From Platerodrilus igneus (taxonomy: Eukaryota > Arthropoda > Insecta > Coleoptera > Lycidae), in the NCBI GenBank assembly GCA_036346225.1, contig JARFIW010001364.1:248001-312000 (forward strand): a stretch of 64,000 nucleotides of DNA. The letters run 5' to 3'. The notes beneath the pieces were generated by a model. The model ran no database searches, was not told where the DNA came from, and saw nothing but the letters and a program-made list of their open reading frames with translations. Every line of letters starts with the position of its first letter. The stretch's first letter is position 1. Below are positions 12,135 to 29,633 of the stretch, piece after piece. The translations under genes and the position numbers were made by a program.

Positions 12135-12335
12135 TTATATAAGCGGTGCTGGAAGCGGCATTCGCTCTATCTTATTTTTCCAAGTCTACGAGATCAACCT
12201 AGCTACTAACCACGGGACAAGTGCAGTCCGAGATAAGATTTACAAGTGTTTTATGCACAAGTAGATGCAAGTTAGAGTTGAACGGACTGAACCGTAGAAA
12301 TCGTTGTAATAATTGAAGCAGGATGGCTCGTAAGT
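12135..12335 (+). promoter_or_regulatory. Candidate TATA promoter with first exon and splice donor
   Basis: A TTATATAAG box at about 12135 sits in a locally GC-richer stretch. About 190 bp downstream an ATG (12323) is followed after four further bases by GTAAGT (12330-12335), a consensus splice donor; unspliced, the frame stops after four codons. This is the layout of a short leader exon. No second exon can be assigned with confidence, so this is a suggestion only. Confidence 0.25.
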
Positions 12336-13260
12336 AGAGAATAATTGCATATTGAACTAGAGTGGTTGTTGCACATTGCGTGAAAGAAGAGGTGATGTTT
12401 GGATCTGGAGTGGCAGGGATTGTTGATGATTTGAATAAACAACAAGTTCGAAATGGAATTGCTGTTCACAATGGAAGGCATCTACATGGAGTGATCCGGG
12501 TACGTGCAGTCATGTTGGAGGGTATCTACAGAGGTGGTGATCAGAAAGCATAATACTCTCCAGTAGACGCTCTTCTTTGTTAAAACCGTTGTGCTGGTGT
12601 TGATGTATTTAAACTGGTAGTGATTTAAGTTTTGTTTGGTGAAAATATTTATGAACTGAAAATTAATTTATGGATATATGTAAAGGACAATTTTTTTATT
12701 ATAAATCTGAGGGTGTAAATGCTCGTATAATATTTTGATGATGTAAGAGGTAAACCGGTTTTTTGATAATTTTGCAGTGCAAAAATTTAAGCACAGAAAT
12801 ATAAAAAGGTTTATACTGAGCTCATCATAGACCAGGGGAAAATAAATTAAGGTTCCAGGATAGGCCCATCCACTTTAAACCAACATAATGAAATGTAGAG
12901 AAGCATAAAATTTTCTTTTAATACCGAGTAGGGTTATAAAAAATGTTTAACGTAGATACATATTGTAAACATTGAGATTGTGGGAACTTATTATTCATCT
13001 TGGAATAAAAGTGTTGTATGTTTTTGTCGAATCATAATTTTTTGTTTTATTAATTATCAAGGTTGTTGAGAGAATGAGTAACTATGGGGAGTATCCCTGA
13101 AGAAACAGTAAGCAGAGCTAACCGTGGAATGTCAGTTTAAAAAGCATTTTAAGAAGGTACTCAACCAAAACATTTCGTAATCAAAGCTTGAACTCAAAAA
13201 TTTTATTTAGGTGGAAATTGGTGTAGTTTTTAAAATTATTTTCAGTAAGTATTATAGCAA

Positions 13261-13659
13261 CTCAAATAGGTGCACGATTTAATACAAGATGACAGTGCAA
13301 TTTTATTACAGCCCAACTGTGGGTCACGAAGAAATCACCAAGGTTTCCGAGAAACCAGAGCACTTTTATGAACTCTCAAATAAGGGCACGACTTCTAGGA
13401 AAGTACAGAGCATATTTATGACGGCCAAAGTGTGGGGCCCGATTTCATAAGGCAAACTGTGCAATATATAAATATATATATATATATATATAAATATAAA
13501 AAATTATTGCTTATAGCAATTTTAATAAATAAAACAAGCATATACGATGTATAAATAAACACTAACTTTACGAAAAATCGAAAGAAAGTTATTAATTATA
13601 CAAAGCAAGCTAGTAATTTGCATAGTCATAAATGAAAGAATTTGTTTGTTTCATAAATG

Positions 13660-13702
<43 letters not shown>

Positions 13703-13856
13703 CAGTGAGATCGAAACTAGTTGATGAATGTTTATTCCCTATATGAAACAAACAAATTCTTTCATTTATGGCTATGCAAATTACTAGCTTGCTATAATTA
13801 ATAACTTTCTTTCGATTTTTCGTAAAGTTTGTGTTTATTTATACATCGTATATACT

Positions 13857-13893
<37 letters not shown>

Positions 13894-14095
13894 CTGTAGA
13901 ATCGGGGATTAGGAACCAGTATCGAGCCCGAGCGTTGGGCCGTCATAAAATTTGCAGTAATCTCTGGGACATTCTCTGGAGCTCTTTCCTACCTTTTCCT
14001 AAATCATTCGAGCCCCACGAATTGGGCGTCATAAAATTGCCGTGGAACCTTACAAATTAATTTCGTGCCCACTCCTTGGTCAACATACAATTTTC
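13261..14095. repeat. Large composite palindrome with leader-like tandem motifs
   Basis: The core arms (13535-13656 and 13742-13858) are about 120 bp and nearly identical in inverted orientation, around a loop with a (TA)n tract. Further (TA)n tracts flank both arms. Outside those, on the right (13930-14090), three to four degenerate units of about 50-60 bp carry a GAGCCCCACGAATTGGGCG-like core followed by TCATAAAATTG; on the left (13261-13450) the same units appear inverted. The motif resembles the complement of the primer-binding region of insect Gypsy elements (TGGCGCCCAACGTGGGGC), so the array may derive from Gypsy leaders. Confidence 0.7.
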
Positions 14096-14754
14096 AAAAA
14101 AAAATTTTATAAAAAAATATCTTACCCTTTTATTTGCACGCTTTCGAATTCCTTTGCTCACCCTGGCTAGCTCAGCAATCGGCCTCTTCTTGGATACTTA
14201 TCTTTACGCACATACCTCTCTCACACTCACACCATCAAATGAAATTACCAAATAATACAACAACCATACAACTTTTTATTTACACATATTAACACATAAA
14301 ATATTTACGCATGAGTACAAACGGTTTGGTACAATTATTACCAGCTCAATTATCAAATGCTTTAAAGTTCTTGATTTTTTTTTTATTTCAAACAAATTCG
14401 AGTAGATATGAGTAGATGGGCCCTACATGTAACTCTAATTTGACATCATACTGGTCTACTGTGAGCTCATTATTACCCAGTTTTTGTAAATTCTTTTTAA
14501 ACCTTGCATTATTGAAAACAAATTTACAGACTCGTTTACTCCTTACAACCACAATCTATAGCCTAAATAAATCTTTATATATCATCAATAAACCTTTTTT
14601 CAATACTCAAAATTATTAAATTGTCCCGCACATGTACCTTTTTCAACAAGTTTTAAAAACAATAAATACGCCACTAATAAATCAAACACACAAACACAAA
14701 ACTATTCACAAATGTTTATATAAAAACAGAAATTTCAAGTTTATTACCTGGAGA

Positions 14755-14960
14755 TACCTTCACTCCTCGTCACCGCTGGAGATGGTTACCAGAAACCCCT
14801 TGTCGTTGTGTCCATCTACTACGCTGAGGTCAAGATCCCTAGATCCCCACCATCCAATATCTCCGCTACCGCAACTGTACTTCTCCCAAGATATTAGCTT
14901 CGTCTCAACAGCAACATTCCATACCAGATATTTTACGTATACAAATTACTTTCAATTCTG
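14755..14960 (-). other. Candidate coding exon, unidentified
   Basis: On the minus strand one frame is open from about 14960 to a TGA at 14755, in a locally GC-rich island. The C-terminal part reads SCGSGDIGWWGSRDLDLSVV then ISSGDEE. The composition looks protein-like but I recognise no family, and an opposite-strand frame is open too. Splice sites are not convincing. Confidence 0.2.
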
Positions 14961-14963
14961 CTT

Positions 14964-16118
14964 ACCCCAAATATCATCCATCCATTTAATAACCTTTGTC
15001 GTAGTAACGGCACCTTTTATTTAAATAAGCACCAACTCCTGCAATCACTTTTATAACCAGCGTTCCGCTACTACAGCTTTTATAATTTCTAATAGGATCT
15101 TTAATGCAATTTTACTGAACACCATAGTTGCTAACCGAAAGCTTTTACTATATAGGTTGTAGATGAACCCGTATTCAAATCTAAATGGAAAGGGAAAGAG
15201 AGCTTTAATATATTCGTTTGTGTAATTATATCATTCTAAACCCCCCTAGTGGAACCTGTTTCATGTGAAAAGCTTGTTTTCGAAACGGCTTCTTAATATT
15301 TTGAACGTAACCGACTATAAATTCTGAAAAATTTCTCCCATCCGTCATGCTGTTTACATAGAATTTCGTTTCCTACCTTACCGTATGCGCACTTCTCAAA
15401 AACCGTTGGCCATCGACCAATGATAGAATTTTCCCCTGTCCAGACGCGCCACCTTTTAGCTATATATCTCCGTTCCACGCATATCTGTTGTCTCCTTTTG
15501 AACCCCAATTGAGTTACAGAAAATCAAATATTGTATTTGTCCTTCGCCTTTGCACGTGTATATCTTACGTGACTTCAATCCAACGCTTCATTTATACTTT
15601 TTTGTCTGTTTTATATCATCGACCGTTTATTCCACTCACTCCTTAAGGTACTGGTTATTTACCAGCTTATACAAATCGACCGTTGCAACAAACTTCATAA
15701 GAATTCTATCTTAACGTTTGTTTAATATTCTCTGAACGTAACATTTAATCAACAGGTGCTTCTTAAAATTATCGACCTTTTGAAAATAACAATTTCTAGA
15801 TTTTCCCTTTATAGTATTTGTATAAAGAACGTTGGCTTTTAAAACAAACAACTTTTGCGTTTGAAATTATTGATTTTTTAATGCATGCAAGCTCCCTTCT
15901 TGCTTTCATGCGTTTGATTAAGAGTTGTTTTAATTTCTTATGCGTATCCTTGAGCTTTTTTTATGTACTCTTAAACTTTCTTCCCTTATGTAATTTTCAG
16001 ATTCCAATTAAATAATAGAAAAATACCTTAATACCCGTCCGTTTTCACTATATAAATTAATTAATTTGGCGCGTAAATAATTTGCTCTTATTTCTATATA
16101 TACGGATGCTAAAATGTC

Positions 16119-16177
<59 letters not shown>

Positions 16178-16592
16178 CAGTAGCCGCTCGTTTGAGCGGG
16201 CGCTATAAGAGTGTTATTACAACGGTACAACAATGGGAAATTTGAAATTATATTCTTATCTTCTTTTTCTTTCCTTTGCTTTGCTGCCTCAACGGAAATT
16301 ATACTATAGAATTTACAAAATAAAATAAATCACAGATTTGCATCTTAGTAATTGTAACAAAAAAGATTGGCTTAGGGTAATTGTAACGTGTTCTAACGCA
16401 TATTTTACACACAAACAATTCCTTTAGTATTTAAATAATAAAAGTTTCATTGATAAATGCAATAACTTTGTATTTTAGGTATTAGTAAACTTGTTTATAT
16501 TAGGTTAGATTTTTAACTCACGCGGAAAGATATGCTTTTTATTAAGGCAAGTGATTTTAATATTTTTATTACATGTAATACTCTTATTTTTA
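14964..16592. other. AT-rich stretch, nothing recognised
   Basis: No frame with family resemblance. A 71-residue minus-strand frame at 15293-15508 is of ordinary composition but unsupported. A (TA)n tract lies at 16122-16174. Confidence 0.55.
16122..16174. repeat. (TA)n microsatellite
   Basis: About 53 bp of TA repeats. Confidence 0.9.
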
Positions 16593-16705
16593 TACAGGGT
16601 GGAACAATGATAATTCGGAAATTTTAATTTTTCCGGTTTCTTTCTATTTCGACGGGTTTTAATTATAGAATTAGTGTTTTCATGACCTCTGGTTACCTTG
16701 TTATA
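16593..16705 (+). repeat. Foldback-type repeat, single arm (copy 2)
   Basis: Starts TACAGGGTGGAACAAT, continues TTTTTCCGGTTTCTTTCTA, and ends near TTTTCATGACCTCTGGTTACC. It is the reverse complement of the copy at 9049-9158 and matches both arms of the palindromic copy at 32630-32913. Confidence 0.65.
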
Positions 16706-21347
<4,642 letters not shown>

Positions 21348-21850
21348 GAATGGTTCTAATGCAAGCCAGTGGTGATTGTACATTATTAAAGTTGGCATCA
21401 ACCAAAAACCATCATAATTATTGTTTTGATTGTTTTCGCTGTTTCCTAACAATTAGAATGTAATATTGTACTTAATAAATGATTCATATTGTGTACATTG
21501 TACTCAGATCTGAATATGATAAAATTTATCAAATACAATAATTGTCATTATTATAGAACATAACAATTTGATATAAATTTCACCTTCAGCTAAAATAATA
21601 TATAAAAATTAATTTTGTCAATTGTAAATATCTTTATTTAAATAGATGTACATACATAACCTTCTTCAGACTTGTTATTAATTCATTAACGTAACAAATT
21701 ATTAAGAAAGTTATTCTATGATAACATTTCACACCTAAAAGTATATATTTAAGAACTCTAGTAATCCTAATAGAATATGAACAACAAGTAGTGCATATTG
21801 ATGAGCAAAGTTCTTATAATCCTTCAATCAAAATTCATTATATGGATAGG
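21348..21850. other. AT-rich spacer after the USP7 copy
   Basis: Probably includes part of the copied 3' UTR: an AATAAATG motif lies about 125 bp after the stop codon. No poly-A tract marks the end of the retrocopy. Nothing else recognised. Confidence 0.5.
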
Positions 21851-22610
21851 TTAAATTTAGGTGGAATTTTCCCCTTATTTGATGGAAATCCACCTCTCTC
21901 TGCACATAGGTAGTAATCCCCTATCACTCTCTCAATGACATATGGACCAACATATGACAGCTGTTTTAATTACCAGTTTGTCTAGAAACATGTACGTAGT
22001 TCTTTTTTTCACACTCTGATTCATTTTTCTCACATACTTTTGCACCCTTTCCTGCAACCTTTTCTGGGCTTTATATAATCTTACCACCAACTCCTCATCT
22101 TGAGGCCGAGCAGCCCATGGTCATTCGGACCGAACATTTTTCATTAATGTAATAGGAGATTCTTCAGTAACCGCATAAGGCGGATGATTGATTTATTTCT
22201 CCACTTTGAACAGATCATTTTCCCAACTACTATGACATCATTCTTAGGAATTTGCATGTCTCTTGTACAAATTTCTCCGCTCGATTACCTTGCGGATGCC
22301 GGTTGCTGCAAGAAAAGACTCCTATATTTTGATTTACACAGTGAGATGTGAATATTGGACTATTAAAGTATGTGACATTGTCAGCCAAAGTTTTCTTGAA
22401 TTTTCGCACTTCCTGGATTAATTGTTCTATTTTCTCTATGGTGCCTACAGTGTTACATACTTCGTAGGAAACAACCTCGTATATTTTGAAGAGATTAACT
22501 ACAACTAAAATGTGTTTATTTCGTTTCCTACTAAGTAATAAATTGCTTAGATAGTCTACAACTATCAAGTCTAGAAGATCATCTACCTCAATACCCTTTA
22601 TTATGTTTTT
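21850..22610 (-). pseudogene. Gypsy-A integrase, downstream half of a split element
   Basis: At 22230-22568 the frame reads DYLSNLLLSRKRNKHILVVV (integrase core start, first catalytic Asp region) and NRHPQGNRAEKFVQE, the Gypsy block that holds the catalytic Glu (Glu kept, with RAEKF where VERV/IER is usual). To the left, broken frames resemble the basic C-terminus and a GPYVIE GPY/F-like motif near 21940. The RT and RNase H of the same element lie at 26.25-29.45 kb; BEL-B was inserted between them. The integrase frame continues across the BEL-B insertion when one copy of the short target repeat is kept. Confidence 0.75.
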
Positions 22611-22615
22611 ACTAG
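22611..22615. repeat. Left target-site repeat of BEL-B (ACTAG)
   Basis: Five bases next to the left LTR; the right flank has CCTAG (26241-26245), one mismatch. BEL/Pao elements usually make 5-bp duplications. Confidence 0.6.
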
Positions 22616-22976
22616 TGTAGTTTTATACGACCGCGGATGTCGGTATAATTTAAATAAAGACTAACGAAAGTATCAGGTTAAGTGATAACAACATCTTGCA
22701 GCATTTACCTGAATTGGCTTCTTTTGCTTTGCTTGTCCAGCGGCGATTTTCTTGTAGATGCGTGGCCACGCGTGTGGAATTTACAAATTTGGAAGCACTT
22801 TTTGAAGACCTTGCTGTGACAAACTGTGACAAACACCTAGGCGGTTGATTATAGTCTCACTACCCACGCATTCGCAATCACTGATGTTTGGTTCAATTCG
22901 ATTACCGAGGTGCACACAAATAATACGTCTGTAAACTTTTAAGCAATTTGAGTTGCCTATCCGCGAGGACGATCCA
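22616..22976 (-). repeat. BEL-B LTR, left (3') copy
   Basis: 361 bp from TGTAG to GATCCA. Longer than its partner because the right copy has internal deletions. Divergence between the two copies shows the element is not recent. Confidence 0.75.
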
Positions 22977-23099
22977 TACTGCCAACCAAAATTGCATCCG
23001 GGTACTATTTTTAAATAAAACTCAATCCCAAGGATTACAAACAAACTATGCATGTTGCAACTAACTATTATAATAACCAAGAATAAACTCAAACAAGTA

Positions 23100-25330
23100 C
23101 AACACAGCACAAACTTACCCTAAATTTGTTAAACATATTGTGAAGAATGCGCACAATTTTATTACGGGGCGCTTTAGAAACAATGCAGCAGTTTTAAGGG
23201 TGGCTACCCGTGAAACACCATCAGTTCCGGGATACAGATTGGTAATGCGAGCGAGTCGCCAGCGAAGAGGAGGAGTTCCATCTTACCTTATGAGGACAAG
23301 AGAGTCTATATCTATCGGCTCTACGCGTTTGGATATGAACCAGCGACTACGTTGATAGAGCTGGTGTAAAACCTATGGTGCCACCAATTCCAGAGTCCTT
23401 GATACATGGATTGCACTAACTGCTAGCGAGAGGGACGAGGCATGCTAATAAGCAAAAGATCTAGATCCGGAGCGCCGATTAGAGGTTCTTGTGTCTAAAA
23501 ATGACCAGGAGTCAAAGAGCGCATGTCATTGGGGTCACTACTTACACTACACAAGGGTCGAGAGTTCAACACAGCTTTGATCTGAACCGCAAGCGTTTGA
23601 GGCTCTTAGAAGCTAAGAATCTGACTACCAACGATCTGGATAAATGGGTTTTCACAGATTTGACCAAGGTTCTTAGATTTCTCCAAAATATGGTGCGAGG
23701 GGGTTTGAAATGCCATGCGATAGCTTCCGATTCAACGGCACTACTAAAATGTTCTTGTAATTGACGGGCAGCACTAATCAAAGTTGGTGCCGCAATCGCT
23801 ATAAATAGCTTGGCAACGACCACGTCGCCGAGGACAGGCAACAGCCTCGGCAAAAATGTCTGAAACTAGTTCGAGATGAAAAGCTTTAGCGGTCAGACAT
23901 ACGTTAATGGACAGATAGATCCTGTGGAGTTTGGCGCCTCTCGTCCGATACACAGTGATCATTAGCGGACCGGAAAAATCAATACCGATTAGGCTAAAGG
24001 GTTTAGCTTGGGAAACACGAAAGTTAGGCAGGTTTTCCATAAAGCGCTCGACCGATGGGGGACGAACACGAAAACAACGGTAGCATTTGGACAATACCCT
24101 GCCAATGGCGCGACGGTTTGTTACTATCTAAAAATTGTCTCGATTCAGATAGAGAGTAATGTCCATCCCAGTATGCAGATTGTTTCTATGAACTTGCTCG
24201 ATCAACCGATCGGTAAAACAATGACGACTAGGCAGCAAGGCTGGATGTCTAGTGATCTCGGGAAGATTAGCGTTGGCAAGTCTGTCACCGATCTTTAGAA
24301 TTCCGTTAGAGTCAAGGAACACGCCAAGGCGGAGGAAATGTTTCGGCAACTGTTCGTTCCGACGAATAGTTTAAATTTCACCCTTAACGGCAACAGCTTT
24401 AACCAATTTCACGAAGATGATAAGAGACTTGTGTAGCTCCAAAGCACATAAGGACAAAGAATGAACCTTGACTCGTCTGACGGTAAAAATGCGAGCACAT
24501 AAGGCGACTGTGCCTTGTATTTTCCGAAGAGACGAATCCGTTGTTAACAGACTAATAACAGATAAATATGGTGGGACTGCCCACCAAGAGGCGAGTGAGA
24601 GAAATTCTGAAGGAAATAAATCTCGGGCAGCACAATCTGCGGGGTTGTGCTGGGAAATAATAAGGTACCAATGTTCGGGAGTCACACGTTCTTGAATGTT
24701 GCTAACACGATTCGGCACAAAGGTTTTCAAGCGATAAGGAGCAGACTTGATCCACGACAACGAAACAGATGAGTCTGTTTAACAAAAATGCGATCTAGAT
24801 GAATATTCGAAAATGTGGATAAAACAAATTCAATTAAAGTAGATAAAAGTGCCGCAGCACGTAATTCTAATCGGGGTACAGACAAACATTTCAAAGGAGC
24901 CACTTTCGATTTGGAGGTAACTAAGTGAACCGGTATCCTCCCACCAGGGTCTATTGGTCGAAATATACAACAGCGGCAAAACCTTTTTTCGGAAGCATCG
25001 CAAAACTTATAGAGTTGCTTATTAGTGGAGTGCTCGATTAAATTATGACACGGGATTTTTTATAAATTCAGGTAAAACACCTCAGAAGAATACATTTTCC
25101 AAAAAGCAATTATTAATTCTAAATGGGGATCATCCTAAACAAGCCCGAGAACCCAAAAGCAGACGAGGTTCATTAAACATTTGCAAAATCACCAAATATT
25201 TTTGATTCTATTCAGTGTTATATTGTACGGCACTGAATTTTAAAGCACGATTTCCCACCTCTAAGGTTTCTTTTAATCTAGCCACATGCGAAGCATTGGC
25301 TAACACTAATTCATCATGCTTTGAAGGCAT
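23100..25330 (-). pseudogene. BEL-B pol remnant: RNase H, integrase, DUF5641
   Basis: In minus-strand order: near 24.9 kb a KVAPLKCLSVPRLELRAA-like block (BEL RNase H); 24371-24760 with FVPNRVSNIQ and HNPADCAARDLFPSEFL (BEL connection region); 24128-24349 with LGVFLDSNGIL and LPSRHCFTDRLI; 23774-24094 with the integrase core (CYRCFRV zinc pair, GIDFSGPL with catalytic Asp, IYSDCGTNF with the second Asp); 23566-23853 reaching LVKSVK but without the catalytic Glu; and 23150-23350, whose complement reads PPLRWRLARI and RVATLKTAA, typical of the C-terminal DUF5641. Many frameshifts; inactive. Confidence 0.8.
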
Positions 25331-25960
25331 TATAAATATTGTAGGTTTAATTCAACTTGTAACAAATAAGTTTGTTTAGCTTAACAAGTATTAAATTCTA
25401 AATATCGACGCAAAGACTTGCAAAGTTGAAGCTTGCAATTTTAGAATTAAATTTTAACTCTCAATAGTGAAAAAACAACCATATTCATTGGTAGGTACAA
25501 TAATACAAAATAATTGTTCTTTCACTTTTAATAAATACCTGAATATTTAATTTGTAGCTGTATTGTTCCTGTTACAACAAATATTTAATTTGTTTTCTTA
25601 CTAGAAATTAACATCTTTACCTGTTTAACAAACATGAAACCTTTAAAGTAGTATGGCCCTGTTTACCAGTAACTATAGTACCTAAGGTCGGTACATGCAA
25701 AGCCGTGATAATTTCACAGATAGAACACTGTAGTGTTGGTAATTCAAATCAGTGAAAGTTTCAACAGCAAATTCTGTAATGTCGGTAATTAATTACGAAT
25801 TAATTTTTTTTTGTTATCAGTAAGTAGTTGCAACAAAATGGATGGTTTTTTCCACAGGAGGGTTCAAATGTGGGCCGCAGGACCATGGAACAATATGGTG
25901 GAATGAAATGGATAGCCGACTGTAAGGAAAATATTGAGTTTTTGGTTACAACAATTGACC

Positions 25961-26240
25961 TGTATACGAGCGCGGAGGCCGGTATAATTTAAATGAAAAT
26001 TAATGAGAGCTCCCATCTGGCAACTTACATGAGTTGACTTCTTTTGCATTGCTTGTCCAGCGGCGATTTTCTTGTACATGCGTGACCACGCGTGTAGAAT
26101 TTACAACACACTTTCCAAAACGTCCCAACTCTTCAGCGGTTGATTGTAGTCTCGCTGCCCGCGCACTCGCAATCATTGGTGTTCGGTTCGTCTGTTATAC
26201 TTTCAAGCAACGTGGGTTGCCTATCCGTGGGGACGATCCG
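25961..26240 (-). repeat. BEL-B LTR, right (5') copy
   Basis: 280 bp from TGTATACG to GATCCG. Compared with the left copy it lacks several short internal segments. Its terminal CA has become CG. Confidence 0.75.
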
Positions 26241-26245
26241 CCTAG

Positions 26246-29200
26246 TGTGCATAAATGGCACACACTGATCAGCTCCTTGATGATTCTCAAATTCCTCTTT
26301 GCGTTTAAATTTTACCGAAACAGTAACCATATTTTCTAATTCCTATATACCCATACTTAACATGCAAATCTGAAATAATCAACCTAGCATGTGTCCCATT
26401 TAAGACATATAACTCTCTATAATTCAGATGTTTTATGAGAAAGCCCCGAATCATCTCTAAACCCTTATAATTTGGACTCTTCCTCGCCTTTTCTTTTAGT
26501 GGTAGAATATCGTCACTATTTTCTTGCTACTCCAAGATCCTCTCAAGTGAATACATCGTACGATCAAGCCTTAGATTGTGCATTGCCATGAAAATATCTC
26601 CTGCTTTTATGTCCTTATTTTCCTTGTTACGACATAAACCGACATTTTTCTTTTACATATCGGATCTCAGAATCATGGTCTTACAACACAATATTCCACC
26701 TTTATACGCTTTTGTGTGTGAATTTCATATTGAGCAATGAACACCACGCGGAATGATCTGTTTCTACAATGAAGTACCTGCCTATCAAGTTATATTTTAA
26801 TTTAATCACAGCCACCGCAGCCATTTTTTTTCCACTAACGGTGTAGTTCAATTCATGTGCTTTTAGCGTCCTCGATATGAATGAGTTTGGCACCACGATC
26901 CTCTCCTGAACTTGGTATAATTCTGCTGCTAAGGCACTATCGGAGGCGTCTGTGCATAGAATAAATTCCTTGGAGAAATTCAAGTGTTTCAATATAACTT
27001 GATCATAAAATTGTTCGATCAAATTCAAGTATGCCTGTTCATGGATCTCTTCCCACGACCATCTCCTTTCTTCAATAACCCAAATAATGGAACTGCTTTT
27101 TGGGAGAAGGACCGACGAAACTTTTTGTAAAAGTATATCACTCCCAAAGAGCTCTTAATGTCTTAATAGTTTTAGGTCTGGGATATTTTAAAATTTCAGA
27201 CAGAAAATCTTTGTTTATAAAAATACCTTATTTACTAATTTGATATCTCAAAAAAGCTCACTTGGTGCTGAAAAAACTCGCATTTCTATAAATTTAATTT
27301 TAATCCTGTCAGATTCAGTTCAGGTAAAATTCTCTCTAAATGCATAAAGTGCTATGGCGTATTTTGACTAGATATCATTATATCATCCACGTAGTGGATT
27401 CAAAATTTCTCGTATGGTCCCAAAATGCAGCGCGTAGCCTTAACTACGGCCGCGGAACCCGTAGACGAACCAAATGGAACAACTTTGACCTGGTAGATGT
27501 ATTCTTCTACGGAAAATCCCGTATACTTGCTCGATTCTTTTGAATGTGGAATTAAGCAGAACGAATTTTTAAGATCGATTTTCGAAAAGACCTTCTTATT
27601 GCCTATTCTTGCCAAAATACTGTCCATTGATGGTGAACAACTGTATTGTGGTTTTATACGCTGATTTATTTTTTTCGCATCCAAATATAAATAATACTGC
27701 CATCGCTTTTCTTTATCACAACTAAAGGATTTACAAAATGTGTGTTTGGTCATTTTATAATACCCTCACTCAACATATTTTCCATTTCGTTATTGACCTT
27801 TTCTCTATATGCTGCTGGTATTGGATAAATTTTGGAACTAAACTGTTCAGTATTAGTAACTTCTAATTTGTGTTCATAATCCATGGCAATCCTTTACTCT
27901 CTATTTACCAAATCAGAATATTTCTTCAGTAACGAATCTACCTCATTATTAATTTCAACTGAACATGTGACAGCAATTCTTACTTCCTCCTCTAATTCTC
28001 TCTATTTACCATTTTGATTTCCTCGTCCTCTTTCACTTCATCAATTCCTTCTTTATCCTACTGTTCCAGTTCCTTCTTACATCAGTATAGTTAAATGAAT
28101 GTTTTAACAAACCAAACGCCATTTCTCCTTATTTGTACATACGTCATTTCACTTTAAAAGAAATTATTCAACACGAATTATTAAGGTCCACTTTTTATTT
28201 TTAAAAACTACATTCAAACAAAGTTCCTTTATATCCTCCTCAACACCTGCAATTATACTATTTCCATTAGTTGCATATACTATTTCTATCTCTTCAACAT
28301 CTTCTCTGCAGTTTCAATAGTTCTGACTTTTTCTCTAAAAACAAAACAACCTCTTTTCTAACTTCACCAGGGTACCTAATACTTAAACTTTCATTTACTT
28401 TATTTTCCATCTCCTTCTCAAATTGATTCAAATTTATACAACCTTCTTATATCTCTATATGGACTTCCTGGTCCCATTTAATCTTTTCATTCCCCATCAC
28501 TTTATTCTCTGGATCCATTATACCCATCATCTTACTAATAAAATCCCTTATCAGAATAGCTTCAACTCTTAGTCTTAGCATTATTAAAAATTCCTGTTTA
28601 ACTTCAATCTTTCCAGACTTAACTTTCAGAATTATAATACTGTTGATAACTGCAAACTTTTCGTAATTCGGCGATACTAAATTACTTCTTTTAATAGGTA
28701 TAACGTTTTGCATTAACTCCTCTGAATTATCTTTTATGAAATCTTTACTTACTAATGTTGCTTCAGTGATTTAATCTTTCTTCCTTCTACTTGTAGTTTT
28801 ATTATAGGTAGTAAATCAATTTTTTCATTAATTTTTAAATTATTTTTCAAACCAAGTTTTATAAATTCCCGCGCATGTTCGTATTTATTAATTTCTATAA
28901 TCCCGTTGTGTAATTTGTCTGTTCCTAAAGATTCTGCCTACTTGACGTTTCTAGTTGATCCATGATATATGCTTATGTTCTTCTATTATTGTGGCCACCA
29001 TTCATGCCATCTCTTTTTACGTTTGTCATATTTTCTCTTCCTTGGATTACGGTTCTATTCTCAATGGTACGGGATTTATTGTTCTCCCTTTCTCCGTCTT
29101 CCTAATGGCATTTTTCCTATTCCAATTACTTCTCTGGAAATTCCCCATCAAATGTTCTGCCATTATTTTTTTGAAATCAAAACGCATTCATGGGCTGGCC

Positions 29201-29450
29201 CCTGGGTCTGGTCTCCATCCTCCTTGGTTAACACATCTCATCGTTTTGTTGCAGATATTCCAAAAATATATCTGTATCGACAATATTTGGAAAACGATGC
29301 ATTGCCTTACTCCTGCTTCAAAATATCCTGCTAAATACTTTATAATTTGCAAATCCTCTATACGAGGATCAAGGCTTGACAGCGTTCAATTTTTTGATGG
29401 CATACAACTCCATTGTCATGCTTGTATCAGTATTATACTATCCCATAAGT
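26246..29450 (-). pseudogene. Gypsy-A upstream part: gag tail, protease, RT, RNase H
   Basis: Minus-strand order is that of Ty3/Gypsy. 28447-28713: retropepsin-like segment with VEAILIRDFISKM. 27400-27753: RT fingers and palm with KVFSKIDLKNSFCLI and YTGFSVEEYIYQ, followed after a TGA by an intact YVDD codon set (27382-27393). 26702-27028: RNase H with FILCTDASDSALAAEL and YFIVETDHSAW. 29.15-29.33 kb resembles a gag tail. The region from 26330 to the BEL-B junction leads into the integrase at 22.57 kb. Stops and frameshifts throughout. Confidence 0.75.
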
Positions 29451-29633
29451 AAATTATCTCTGACTGGTTGTTTTTCTTTCATAGAAGAGAATTTATAAAA
29501 CATTTTACAGCTTAATTCATACAGAAAATAAATCCTACGATTTACTTAATTATTAAAATATTCTTTACCTAATCTTTGTTAAAAGGTACAAAATCCTCTT
29601 TAATTAGTAGCTGGCTAATTTACCTATCTTTTA

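Larger units (their letters stand above)
22616..26240 (-). mobile_element. BEL-B: BEL/Pao element with two LTRs, inserted in gypsy-A
   Basis: Two direct repeats (22616-22976 and 25961-26240) enclose a minus-strand BEL pol remnant. Both start TGTA, share TATAATTTAAAT, CTTGTCCAGCGGCGATTTTC and CGCGTGT, and end near GACGATCC. Flanks are ACTAG and CCTAG. The internal part is only about 3.0 kb, against 5-6 kb in complete BEL elements: gag, protease and most of RT are missing. It interrupts gypsy-A between RNase H and integrase. Confidence 0.8.

Noticed and set aside
28955..29452. 165-codon plus-strand membrane-like protein
   Set aside because: It lies opposite the decayed gypsy-A gag and has no family resemblance; the AT-rich complement produces hydrophobic codons.
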